In this document: positions 17,955 through 25,711 of the stretch, one piece after another
Position numbering within the stretch: position 1 is the first letter of the stretch
Layout of the letters: each line of letters opens with the position of its first letter
NCBI RefSeq assembly: GCF_000092045.1
Contig: NC_007761.1
Coordinates: 3,103,001-3,167,000, forward strand
Direction of reading: 5' to 3'
Length of the DNA stretch: 64,000 bases
From: Rhizobium etli CFN 42
GTDB lineage: Bacteria; Pseudomonadota; Alphaproteobacteria; Rhizobiales; Rhizobiaceae
Made by a program: the position numbers and the translations under genes
The notes under the pieces: model-generated
Told to the model about the DNA's origin: nothing
Seen by the model: the letters and a program-made list of their open reading frames with translations, nothing else
The model's database searches: none

Positions 17955-18755
17955 ATGTTTGCTTCCTATCTCGATCGCTGGTCGCTCATGTCGGACGGCG
18001 AGCCCATCATCACCCATTCGAGCCGCCTGCTGCCGGTCCTCTGGCAGGACAAGCCCGCCATGCTGAAAGTCGCGGCCGATATCGACGAACGATACGGCGC
18101 GTTGTTGATGCAATGGTGGGACGGTGACGGCGCGGCTCATGTCTATGCCCACGAAGGCGATGCCGTGCTCCTGGAAAGAGCAATGGGAAGACGCTCGCTG
18201 CTCGCCATGGCAATGGACGGTGAAGATGACGAGGCCAGCCGCATTCTCTGCCGCACCGCCGCCCGTCTGCATGCGCCGCGCGAAAAACCACTCCCCGATC
18301 CTATCCCCCTCGCCCGCTGGTTCCGCGATCTCGAGCCGGCCGCCGGCAAACATGGCGGCACGCTTGCCGATTGCTCAGCGATCGCCAATGCCCTCCTTGC
18401 CGATCCGCGCGATCTCTCCGTCCTCCACGGCGACATCCACCACGGCAACATTCTCGATTTCGAGGAGCGCGGCTGGCTGGCGATCGATCCGAAACGGCTC
18501 CACGGCGAGCGCGGTTTCGATTTCGCCAATATCTTCGCCAACGAGGAATTGCCGGCCATTACCGACCCCGCCCGCTTTCGCCGCCAGCTCGCTATCGTCT
18601 CTGCGGAGGCGGAGCTGGAGCCGAAGCGGCTGCTGCGATGGATCGCCGCCTATTCCGGCCTTTCCGCCGCCTGGTTTCTCAGCGACCCCAATATCGAACA
18701 GGCGGAGACGGCCTTGACGGTCGCGCGGATAGCGCTGGCCGAGCTTCGGGCCTAA
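17955..18755 (+). CDS. APH(6)-type aminoglycoside/hydroxyurea phosphotransferase family protein
   Basis: 266 residues from ATG 17955. A small-molecule kinase of the streptomycin 6-phosphotransferase fold. The catalytic loop is LHGDIHHGNIL (HGDxxxxN with the catalytic Asp), and the metal-binding segment is LAIDPKRLHGERGFDFANIF. The family moves phosphate from ATP to hydroxyls of streptomycin or hydroxyurea; many chromosomal members have no proven antibiotic role, so resistance should not be assumed. No strong Shine-Dalgarno is seen (TATAGGACGC). Convergent with the lacI gene. Confidence 0.85.
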   Translation: MFASYLDRWSLMSDGEPIITHSSRLLPVLWQDKPAMLKVAADIDERYGALLMQWWDGDGAAHVYAHEGDAVLLERAMGRRSLLAMAMDGEDDEASRILCRTAARLHAPREKPLPDPIPLARWFRDLEPAAGKHGGTLADCSAIANALLADPRDLSVLHGDIHHGNILDFEERGWLAIDPKRLHGERGFDFANIFANEELPAITDPARFRRQLAIVSAEAELEPKRLLRWIAAYSGLSAAWFLSDPNIEQAETALTVARIALAELRA

Positions 18756-18774
18756 AGCACGTCGCAAAGGGCAG

Positions 18775-18790
18775 TGAGGTTCGCACCTCG
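18775..18790. promoter_or_regulatory. Third copy of the LacI-type palindrome, beyond the 3' end of lacI
   Basis: TGAGGTTCGCACCTCG differs by two bases from the perfect palindrome at 19938-19953. It lies 32 bp past the lacI stop codon and about 1.15 kb from the main operators, a spacing at which DNA looping is possible. Confidence 0.55.
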
Positions 18791-18821
18791 ACTGGCCTTG
18801 GGCCGCCGCTGCCTGCTTCCC

Positions 18822-19844
18822 CTAAAGATTTTCCTTGAGAAGGATCTCGATTCTTATTCTCTCTTGTTCCGCCAGCGGCTCCCGGGCGTCCGAGCGAGCC
18901 CGCATGATACGGACTGCACTTCGCACCGCGTGACCAGGATCCTGCGCGATGACAGCATCGATACGCTCGTCACGCAAGGCTTCCTCGCTGAACGGCGTAC
19001 GCTCATGAACGACCACTGCGAGATTGGCGAGCTCGACGTTTGCGCCGACTGCCGAAAGAGGAATGCGCGCCTCCGAACTCAAAACATAAACGGCAATGAT
19101 ATCCTTGTTGTTTTCGAGCACCCGACCGATGATCTCGTTCGCTCGCCGCTCGTCGGCATGCGTCTCTATCGAAGGAAGAGACCTGAGAAACGGGAATCGT
19201 TCATTAATTATGGTATCGAAACCGTGCCGGCGCTGAATGCTGTCAAGCGATTGCATGGTCTCGGCGACCACCATCACCTTTCCCGGCGTCCGGCAGGCAA
19301 ATGTGCCGATCAGCTTTCCGGCGGTCGCCCCGGCCGCGAAGTTGTCGACGCCCACGAAATCGGCCGCGGGAAGTTTTTCCTGACCGGATAGGAACTGCAC
19401 GACCCTGATGTTTCGTTCGAGTAACCGCGCCACCGCATCGCGCACTTGCGGCGATTCCGGCGCCATCAGAGCAACTCCGTCGAGATCCTCCTCACCTATT
19501 CCAGCAAGATACTTCGCCACCCCATGCGCGTCCTCGGTGGCGATTTGAACATAATCGATATCGGTGAGATCGCCCTTGAGCGCCTGCCCCAACTCCTCCA
19601 CCCGTCGCAACAGCTCGCGAAGATAAAGATCGCCTGACTTGGGCAGGACGAATCTGAACCGATAGCTCTTGTTACGCGCCAGGCTCACAGCCGCAGGATT
19701 GCGAATAAAGCCAATGCGTTCAATGGCTTCGTGGACGCTGCGAACCGCCTTTTTGCTCACGTTCGGGCGATCGTTCAATACGCGATCGACAGTCGCGAGG
19801 CTGACGCCGGCGGCTTCCGCAAGGTCTTTTGCTGTTGGCCGCAT
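18822..19844 (-). CDS. LacI family transcriptional regulator of the ABC/DhaKL operon
   Basis: 340 residues. The N-terminal helix-turn-helix and hinge are typical (TAKDLAEAAGVSLATVDRVLNDRPNVSKKAVRSVHEAIERIGFIRNPAAVSLA). The rest is a periplasmic-binding-protein-like effector domain resembling the sugar-sensing members (GVALMAPESPQVRDAVARLLERNIRVVQF). It is divergent from the transporter operon, and palindromes TGAGGTGCGCACCTCA lie in the shared intergenic region, so it most likely represses both directions until its ligand is imported. The ligand is unknown; a C3 polyol, triose or a larger sugar alcohol is inferred from the DhaKL gene. Confidence 0.92.
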   Translation of the reverse strand: MRPTAKDLAEAAGVSLATVDRVLNDRPNVSKKAVRSVHEAIERIGFIRNPAAVSLARNKSYRFRFVLPKSGDLYLRELLRRVEELGQALKGDLTDIDYVQIATEDAHGVAKYLAGIGEEDLDGVALMAPESPQVRDAVARLLERNIRVVQFLSGQEKLPAADFVGVDNFAAGATAGKLIGTFACRTPGKVMVVAETMQSLDSIQRRHGFDTIINERFPFLRSLPSIETHADERRANEIIGRVLENNKDIIAVYVLSSEARIPLSAVGANVELANLAVVVHERTPFSEEALRDERIDAVIAQDPGHAVRSAVRIMRARSDAREPLAEQERIRIEILLKENL

Positions 19845-19907
19845 AGGGGCTCCTGACGCAATTTGGACGATTCACGTTTCTCTCAAAAAAACGAAAATTG
19901 CAAGAAT

Positions 19908-19923
19908 TGAAGTGCGCACCTCA
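19908..19923. promoter_or_regulatory. LacI-type operator, upstream copy
   Basis: TGAAGTGCGCACCTCA, one mismatch from perfect dyad symmetry. It is centred 30 bp (about three turns) from the copy at 19938-19953 and just upstream of the -35. Confidence 0.75.
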
Positions 19924-19931
19924 AAATTGGC

Positions 19932-19960
19932 TTGCACTGAGGTGCGCACCTCAGTTATAA
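19932..19960 (+). promoter_or_regulatory. Operon promoter with an operator filling the spacer
   Basis: -35 TTGCAC (19932-19937) and -10 TTATAA (19955-19960) are separated by 17 bp. Sixteen of those are the perfect palindrome TGAGGTGCGCACCTCA (19938-19953). Repressor bound here would exclude RNA polymerase. The predicted transcript has a leader of about 135 nt before the binding-protein gene. Confidence 0.75.
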
Positions 19961-20104
19961 GTAATTCACGATGGGCTCTGTCGGCCCGGTCGGAAAGGAC
20001 TGTCGATAACGCGGTTGCGCGCTCCAGCATGTGCGCCCTCGCCGCAATGCTCTTCATTCACCCCTCTCGATGGAGGTCGGGAGGTTCAACGGGAGGATAC
20101 AGTT

Positions 20105-21439
20105 ATGAAGTCTCTTTTGCTGAGCTCGGCACTCGCTGCCGGGATGTATATCGCCGTGGCTGCGGGCACGGCTTCGCATGCCCAGGCTGCAGACCTCACC
20201 CTCTGCTGGGCGGCATGGGATCCTGCCAATGCGCTCGTCGAACTCAGCAAGGATTTCGAGGCGAAGAGTGGCAACAAGATGCACTACGAATTCGTGCCGT
20301 GGCCGAACTTCGCCGATCGCATGCTCAACGAACTGAATTCTGGCGGCAAGCTCTGCGACCTGCTGATCGGCGACAGCCAGTGGATCGGCGGCGCGGCCGA
20401 GAACAAGCAGTACGTCAAGCTCAACGATTTCTTCGACAAGGAAGGAATCAAGATGGATGATTTCATCCCGGCGACCGTCGTCGGATATGCCGAGTGGCCG
20501 AAGAACTCGCCGAATTACTGGGCAATGCCTGCCTTCGGCGACGTGGTCGGCTGGACCTACCGCAAGGACTGGTTCTCACGTCCCGAACTGCAGGCCGAAT
20601 TCAAGAAGAAATACAGCCGTGATCTCGCGGTTCCGAAGAGCTGGGACGAACTGATCGACATCGCTCGGTTCTTCCAGGGGCGCGAAATCGACGGCAAGAA
20701 GGTCTACGGCGCGGCGATCTACACGGAACGAGGCTCCGAAGGCGTCACCATGGGCGCCATGAATGCGCTCTACAGCTACGGCTTCGAATATCAGAACCCG
20801 AAAAAGCCTTATGAGCTCGACGGCTTCGTGAACTCGCCCGATGCCGTTGCCGGGCTTGAAGAATACAAGAAGCTCTACGATTGCTGCACGCCGCCCGGCC
20901 ATTCCGACGCCTACATGACCCAGGACGTCGACGCCTATAAATCAGGTCAGGTCGCTTTGCAGATGAACTTCACCTTCACCTGGCCGGGGATCAACGCCGA
21001 CGCCAATGTCGGCGGCGACAAGTCGGGCTACTTCCCCAATCCAGCCGGCCCGAAGGGCGTGCAGTTTGCCCAGCTCGGCGGGCAGGGCATTTCGGTCGTC
21101 GCCGCTTCCGACAAACAGCAGGAGGCGCTCGATTACATCAAGTGGTTCAGCCAGCCTGAAATCCAGCAGAAATGGTGGAAGCTCGGCGGCTATTCGGCGC
21201 TCCGGGCGGTCGTGGAAGATCCGAGCTTCGCCTCCAGCCAGCCCTACGCCAAGCCGTTCCTCGATTCGATGGCGATCGTGAAGGACTTCTGGGCCGAACC
21301 TGCCTATGCCTCCCTCCTCCAGGCATCGCAGAAGCGCTTCCACGACTATGTGGTCGCAAACCAGGGCAGCGCAAAAAACGCTCTCGACGGCCTTGTGAAG
21401 GATTGGCAGGGCGTCTTCGAGGACGACGGCAAATACTGA
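20105..21439 (+). CDS. ABC transporter substrate-binding protein (CUT1 type)
   Basis: 444 residues from ATG 20105, preceded by GGGAGG. A Sec signal peptide (MKSLLLSSALAAGMYIAVAAGTASHAQA, cleavage near residue 28) sends it to the periplasm. The mature part is a family 1 solute-binding protein (ADLTLCWAAWDPANALVELSKDFEAKSG ... LLIGDSQWIGGAAENKQYVKLNDFF), the class that captures oligosaccharides, polyols and glycerol derivatives. First gene of the LacI-controlled operon. The substrate cannot be read from sequence; the terminal DhaKL gene hints at dihydroxyacetone, glycerol or a sugar alcohol broken down to it. Confidence 0.93.
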   Translation: MKSLLLSSALAAGMYIAVAAGTASHAQAADLTLCWAAWDPANALVELSKDFEAKSGNKMHYEFVPWPNFADRMLNELNSGGKLCDLLIGDSQWIGGAAENKQYVKLNDFFDKEGIKMDDFIPATVVGYAEWPKNSPNYWAMPAFGDVVGWTYRKDWFSRPELQAEFKKKYSRDLAVPKSWDELIDIARFFQGREIDGKKVYGAAIYTERGSEGVTMGAMNALYSYGFEYQNPKKPYELDGFVNSPDAVAGLEEYKKLYDCCTPPGHSDAYMTQDVDAYKSGQVALQMNFTFTWPGINADANVGGDKSGYFPNPAGPKGVQFAQLGGQGISVVAASDKQQEALDYIKWFSQPEIQQKWWKLGGYSALRAVVEDPSFASSQPYAKPFLDSMAIVKDFWAEPAYASLLQASQKRFHDYVVANQGSAKNALDGLVKDWQGVFEDDGKY

Positions 21440-21540
21440 CGCTGACAGCCGCTTCATCCCAGCAGTGAGCGTCGAGCAGGCGGGCCATGTGGACCGAGGC
21501 GGCCCTGCACACCACCATCCTCCATGCCAGGGAGACCAAC

Positions 21541-22488
21541 ATGCTCCATTCACCGATCGATCGGGTCGCCAGCGCGACTCCGCCTGCAATCGCGGCCCGG
21601 ATCAGAGGCTTGTCCGATCGCGCCATAGCTTGGCTCTTCGTAGCTCCGTCGATCGTGTTGCTGCTCGCCATTAACATCTTTCCATTGATCTGGACGATCA
21701 GGCTGAGTTTCACCAATTTCAGAGTCAACCGGCCTAACGCCCCGATCGAGTTCGTCGGCTTGCGGAACTACATCAACATTCTGTCGGATAGCGATATCTG
21801 GCAGAGCATGCAGGCGACCGCGCACTTCCTGATCTGGACCATCGTCCTGCAGGTGCTGATCGGCTTTTCGCTCGCCTATCTGATCAACAAGAAGTTCCGC
21901 GGCAATGACCTTTGGACGACGATCATCGTGCTTCCGATGATGCTGAGCCCCGCCGTCGTCGGCAATTTCTGGACCTTCCTCTACCAGCCGCAAATCGGCC
22001 TGTTCAACTACGTGGTCGGTTTCCTCACAGGGAACGATCCTTCCAGCTTCTCGATGATCGCCAGCACGTCGCTCGCGCCATGGGCCATCGTCATCGTCGA
22101 CACCTGGATGTGGACGCCCTTCGTCATGCTGATTTGCCTTGCAGGACTGCGCTCTATCCCGAACAGCATCTACGAGGCGGCCGAATGCGACCGCGCGAGC
22201 AAATGGCGTCAGTTCTGGACCATCACCATTCCGCTGGTGCTGCCATTCCTGATGCTGGCGGTCCTCTTCCGCGGCATCGAAAATTTCAAGATGTTCGACC
22301 TCGTGGTTCAGCTGACCGGCGGCGGCCCGGGATCCATCACCGAACTGACTTCCGTCAATCTGAAACGCGCCGCTTTCGAGCAATGGCGGACCGGCTACGC
22401 ATCCGCCTACGCCGTCATTCTTTTCGTCACCGTCTTCGGCCTTGCGTCGATCTACGTCAAAGCTCTGAACAAGGTGAAACAACGATGA
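21541..22488 (+). CDS. ABC transporter permease 1 (MalF/UgpA type)
   Basis: 315 residues from ATG 21541 (AGGGAG upstream). About six membrane segments, beginning IAWLFVAPSIVLLLAINIFPLIWTIRLSF. The cytoplasmic EAA loop that contacts the ATPase is IYEAAECDRASKWRQFWTITIPLVLP. It overlaps the next permease gene by 4 bp (ATGA), so translation is coupled. The 101-bp gap after the binding-protein gene has no obvious terminator. Confidence 0.94.
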   Translation: MLHSPIDRVASATPPAIAARIRGLSDRAIAWLFVAPSIVLLLAINIFPLIWTIRLSFTNFRVNRPNAPIEFVGLRNYINILSDSDIWQSMQATAHFLIWTIVLQVLIGFSLAYLINKKFRGNDLWTTIIVLPMMLSPAVVGNFWTFLYQPQIGLFNYVVGFLTGNDPSSFSMIASTSLAPWAIVIVDTWMWTPFVMLICLAGLRSIPNSIYEAAECDRASKWRQFWTITIPLVLPFLMLAVLFRGIENFKMFDLVVQLTGGGPGSITELTSVNLKRAAFEQWRTGYASAYAVILFVTVFGLASIYVKALNKVKQR

Positions 22489-23426
22489 GCAGCTATTCCG
22501 TAACCGAACCATCAGGGCGTCAGAAGTGGTTTGCCGGTATTCTGGTGGTCGTCTACGCCGTCATCACCCTTCTTCCGCTGTTGTGGATCATCGGGACCGG
22601 TTTCAAATCCCCCGAGGATGCGATCGCCTATCCGCCCAAAATGGTGTTCCAGCCGACGGTGGAAGGATATGTCAACCTCTTCACGACCCGGACCCGTGTG
22701 CCCGAGGATCAGCTCAAGGCACTCGGTGAGCCTGCGACCTGGTACGATAAACTGGTTCGCAAGGAGGGCGTTGTCATTACCGGCGCTTCGCGCTTTGCCG
22801 AACGGTTCTGTAATTCTGTGATTATCGGATTTGGCTCGACCGTCCTGTGCATCACGCTCGGCACGGCGGCAGCCTATGCCTTCTCGCGGTTCAAGGTGCC
22901 GCTGAAGGACGACCTTCTCTTCTTCATTCTTTCGACGCGCATGATGCCGCCGATCGCCGTTGCCATCCCGATCTTCCTGATGTTCCGGTCGCTCGGTCTC
23001 AGCGACACACATGCCGGCATGATCCTGCTCTATACCGCAGTCAACCTGTCCCTCTCGGTCTGGCTGCTCAAGGGCTTCATCGACGAAATCCCGATCGAGT
23101 ACGAAGAGGCGGCGCTGATCGACGGCTACACGCGCTTCCAGGCCTTCTACAAGGTCGTGCTGCCTCAGGCCGTCACCGGCATCGCATCGACGGCGATCTT
23201 CTGCTTGATCTTCGCATGGAACGAATACGCCTTTGCCGTTCTCCTCACATCGGGCAACGCCCAAACGGCGCCGCCGTTCATCCCCACCATCATCGGCGTC
23301 AGCGGCCAGGACTGGCCAGCGGTCGCCGCCGGCGCCACCATCTTCCTGGTTCCGGTCATGGTCTTCACAATCCTGCTTCGTAAACATCTCCTGCGCGGCA
23401 TTACCTTTGGAGCGGTCCGCAAATGA
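22485..23426 (+). CDS. ABC transporter permease 2 (MalG/UgpE type)
   Basis: 313 residues from ATG 22485, within the ATGA overlap. Membrane segments start FAGILVVVYAVITLLPLLWIIGTGFKSPEDA; the EAA loop is IEYEEAALIDGYTRFQAFYKVVLPQAVTGI. A longer-than-usual periplasmic loop after the first helix (about residues 55-105, KMVFQPTVEGYVNLFTTRTR...) is typical of this subgroup. It overlaps the following small gene by 4 bp. Confidence 0.94.
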   Translation: MSSYSVTEPSGRQKWFAGILVVVYAVITLLPLLWIIGTGFKSPEDAIAYPPKMVFQPTVEGYVNLFTTRTRVPEDQLKALGEPATWYDKLVRKEGVVITGASRFAERFCNSVIIGFGSTVLCITLGTAAAYAFSRFKVPLKDDLLFFILSTRMMPPIAVAIPIFLMFRSLGLSDTHAGMILLYTAVNLSLSVWLLKGFIDEIPIEYEEAALIDGYTRFQAFYKVVLPQAVTGIASTAIFCLIFAWNEYAFAVLLTSGNAQTAPPFIPTIIGVSGQDWPAVAAGATIFLVPVMVFTILLRKHLLRGITFGAVRK

Positions 23427-23611
23427 CGACCTTTCTCCATCGCCTGTTCCGCCTTCGCCGCGACGCATGGGAAATGCTGGCATCGGTCCTGATTGCGCTC
23501 GGTGTCGTCATGCTGATGCAGCCCTTTTCGCTGTCGCTCTACTCCTATTCTTTCCTCGTGACGCTGGTGGGCACAGTGATGTTCATCATCGTCAGCCATT
23601 TCCCGGAGTGA
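23423..23611 (+). CDS. Small membrane protein of the ABC operon
   Basis: 62 residues with two hydrophobic segments (AWEMLASVLIALGVVMLMQPF and YSFLVTLVGTVMFIIVSHF) joined by a short turn, and a basic N-terminus (TTFLHRLFRLRRD). It starts in an ATGA overlap with permease 2 and stops 3 bp before the first ATPase gene, so it is embedded in the operon and almost certainly translated. Small hydrophobic proteins at this position occur in glycerol-type and polyol ABC operons of rhizobia; the role (assembly or regulation of the permease) is unknown. Confidence 0.8.
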   Translation: MTTFLHRLFRLRRDAWEMLASVLIALGVVMLMQPFSLSLYSYSFLVTLVGTVMFIIVSHFPE

Positions 23612-23614
23612 ACC

Positions 23615-24712
23615 ATGGCACAGATCAGAATTCGAAATGTGCGCAAGGATTTCGGGGCGTTCAACGCGGTGAAATCTTCGACCTTCACCGTTGAGGATGG
23701 CGAGTTCTTCATGCTTCTCGGCCCGTCCGGATGCGGCAAGACGACGACTCTGCGGATGATGGCCGGCCTCGAGCTTCCGACCAGCGGTGAAATCTACATC
23801 GGTGGTGAGGAGGTCGGGATGAAGAGGGCGAGCGAGCGCGACATCGCCTTCGTCTTCCAGATGTTCGCTCTCTATCCGCACATGAACGTCCGCAAGAACA
23901 TTTCCTATCCCCTCGTCAGCCAGGGCATGAGGAAGGCGGAGGTCACCTCGCGTGTCGCGGAGGTGGCAAAGATCCTCAGGATCGAAAATATCCTCGACAA
24001 GCCGGTCGGCGGTCTTTCCGGCGGCGATCGGCAGCGCGTCGCGCTCGGTCGCGCCATCGTGCGCAACCCGAAGGCTTTCCTCATGGACGAGCCGCTCGGC
24101 GCTCTCGACGCTGAGTTTCGCGAACATATGGCCGAAGAATTGCGGGCTCTGCATGATCGCATGGGCGCGACCACCGTCTATGTGACCCATGATCAGCTGG
24201 AAGCCATGCAGATGGGCGACAAGATCGTGGTGATGAATCATGGCGTCGTCGAACAATTCGGTAAGCCCCAGCAGATCTACGATTGGCCGGCGACGAAGTT
24301 CGTCGCACAGTTCATCGGCTCGCCGCCGATGAATTTCCTCGAATTCGAAGGCTCGATCGGCGCCGGCGGCGACCAGATCAGCCTATCCGGAAACGTGGTG
24401 AAGGTTCCGGTCTCTCGGGACGAAGGCTTCGGCAAACTCGCCTTGGGCGTTAGACCCGAACATATCAGGTTCAAGGACGATTCCGCCTATCGCGGGCGGG
24501 TTGCTGCCGTCGAATATCTCGGCACGACGCAGATCGTTACGATCGAGACCGCCCACGGTGAGATCAAGGCTCGCACCCCATCCAACCAATCCGCACGTGT
24601 CGAAGAATTGATCGGCCTGGATTTCGATTCCAGAAATCTGACGATCTTTGACTCTGCGACCGGAAACGCTCTTGTTTCTGAGGCCAGCGAAGGAGTGTTG
24701 CGCCGTGGCTGA
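23615..24712 (+). CDS. ABC transporter ATP-binding protein 1 (UgpC/MalK type)
   Basis: 365 residues. Walker A GPSGCGKTT, Q-loop FQMFALYPHM, signature LSGGDRQRVALGRA (Asp where Gln is usual), Walker B FLMDEPLGALD, H-loop VTHDQ. A C-terminal TOBE/MOP domain (about 245-360) is present (LGVRPEHIRF). The operon holds a second, different ATPase, so the importer probably uses an ATPase heterodimer as in glycerol-type ABC systems of rhizobia. Its end overlaps the GTG start of the second ATPase gene by 8 bp. Confidence 0.95.
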   Translation: MAQIRIRNVRKDFGAFNAVKSSTFTVEDGEFFMLLGPSGCGKTTTLRMMAGLELPTSGEIYIGGEEVGMKRASERDIAFVFQMFALYPHMNVRKNISYPLVSQGMRKAEVTSRVAEVAKILRIENILDKPVGGLSGGDRQRVALGRAIVRNPKAFLMDEPLGALDAEFREHMAEELRALHDRMGATTVYVTHDQLEAMQMGDKIVVMNHGVVEQFGKPQQIYDWPATKFVAQFIGSPPMNFLEFEGSIGAGGDQISLSGNVVKVPVSRDEGFGKLALGVRPEHIRFKDDSAYRGRVAAVEYLGTTQIVTIETAHGEIKARTPSNQSARVEELIGLDFDSRNLTIFDSATGNALVSEASEGVLRRG

Positions 24713-25700
24713 GGTCATCCTGAAAAACATCACGAAGTCTTTCGCCGGCCGCCGCGCTCTCGATGACTTCTCGATGATCGTCCCTGACGGTTCGTTCGTG
24801 GTCCTTCTCGGCCCAACGGGCGCCGGCAAGACGACGACTTTGCGCATGGTATCGGGTCTCGACAACCCCGATGTCGGCGAAGTCATGATCGGCGGACGGT
24901 CCATGCGCGGAATGACGCCTGCCCAGCGTAACGTTGCAATGGTCTTCCAGCAATATTCGCTCTATCCGCATCTGTCGGTGCGCCGGAACCTGGAATTTCC
25001 CTTGAAGTCGCCGTTGCTGAAGACGCCGCAGCGCGTGATCGACGACAAGGTGAACGCGATTGCGGAAATCCTCCAGATTTCCCACAAGCTCGACAACAAG
25101 GCGACCGCGCTATCGGGCGGAGAAATGCAGCGCGTGTCGATCGGGCGCGCACTGGTCAGAAACCCGCAGATCTATCTGATGGATGAGCCGCTGAGCTCAC
25201 TCGACGCCAAGCTTCGCGCCGATCTGCGGATCGAACTGAAGAAGATCCAAGCCAAATCCGGTGCGACGCTGCTCTATGTCACTCACGACCAGGTCGAGGC
25301 GATGACGATGGCAACCCATGTCGGCGTTCTCCATGAGGGAAGGCTCGTCCAGTTCGGCTCGCCGCGTGAGATCTACGAGCATCCGGTCAGCATCTATGCC
25401 GCAACGCGCCTCGGCCAGCCCCGCATCAATGTCGTTCCCGCGGAGCTTTTCCCTGGCGCGCCGGCGAAGGCCAAATCGATTGGCCTGCGGCCGGAGCATA
25501 TCGATCAGGGCGCTGGCCAGGATGCGACGGTTACGCGCGTCGAACATCTCGGCGATCAGACGCGCCTGCATCTGACGTTCAAGACACATAATCTGATCAC
25601 CGTCACCGACGCCCATACCGAACTCAAAGGCGGCGAGACCATCAAGATACAGCCGAACAAGCCGCTCTATTTCGACGCGGCCGGCATGCGCTTAGTTTAA
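24705..25700 (+). CDS. ABC transporter ATP-binding protein 2
   Basis: 331 residues from GTG 24705, with AAGGAG 9 bp upstream; this start fixes an 8-bp overlap with ATPase 1. Walker A GPTGAGKTT, Q-loop FQQYSLYPHL, signature LSGGEMQRVSIGRA, Walker B YLMDEPLSSLD, H-loop VTHDQ, and a shorter TOBE domain (IGLRPEHID). Partner of ATPase 1 in the same importer by position. Confidence 0.94.
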   Translation: MAEVILKNITKSFAGRRALDDFSMIVPDGSFVVLLGPTGAGKTTTLRMVSGLDNPDVGEVMIGGRSMRGMTPAQRNVAMVFQQYSLYPHLSVRRNLEFPLKSPLLKTPQRVIDDKVNAIAEILQISHKLDNKATALSGGEMQRVSIGRALVRNPQIYLMDEPLSSLDAKLRADLRIELKKIQAKSGATLLYVTHDQVEAMTMATHVGVLHEGRLVQFGSPREIYEHPVSIYAATRLGQPRINVVPAELFPGAPAKAKSIGLRPEHIDQGAGQDATVTRVEHLGDQTRLHLTFKTHNLITVTDAHTELKGGETIKIQPNKPLYFDAAGMRLV

Positions 25701-25711
25701 GGGAGGCGAGC

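Noticed and set aside
23615..25700. Two ATPase genes considered as a duplication within the window
   Set aside because: The two proteins differ throughout (length, signature LSGGDRQRVA against LSGGEMQRVS, TOBE region), so they are distinct subunits, not a recent duplicate.
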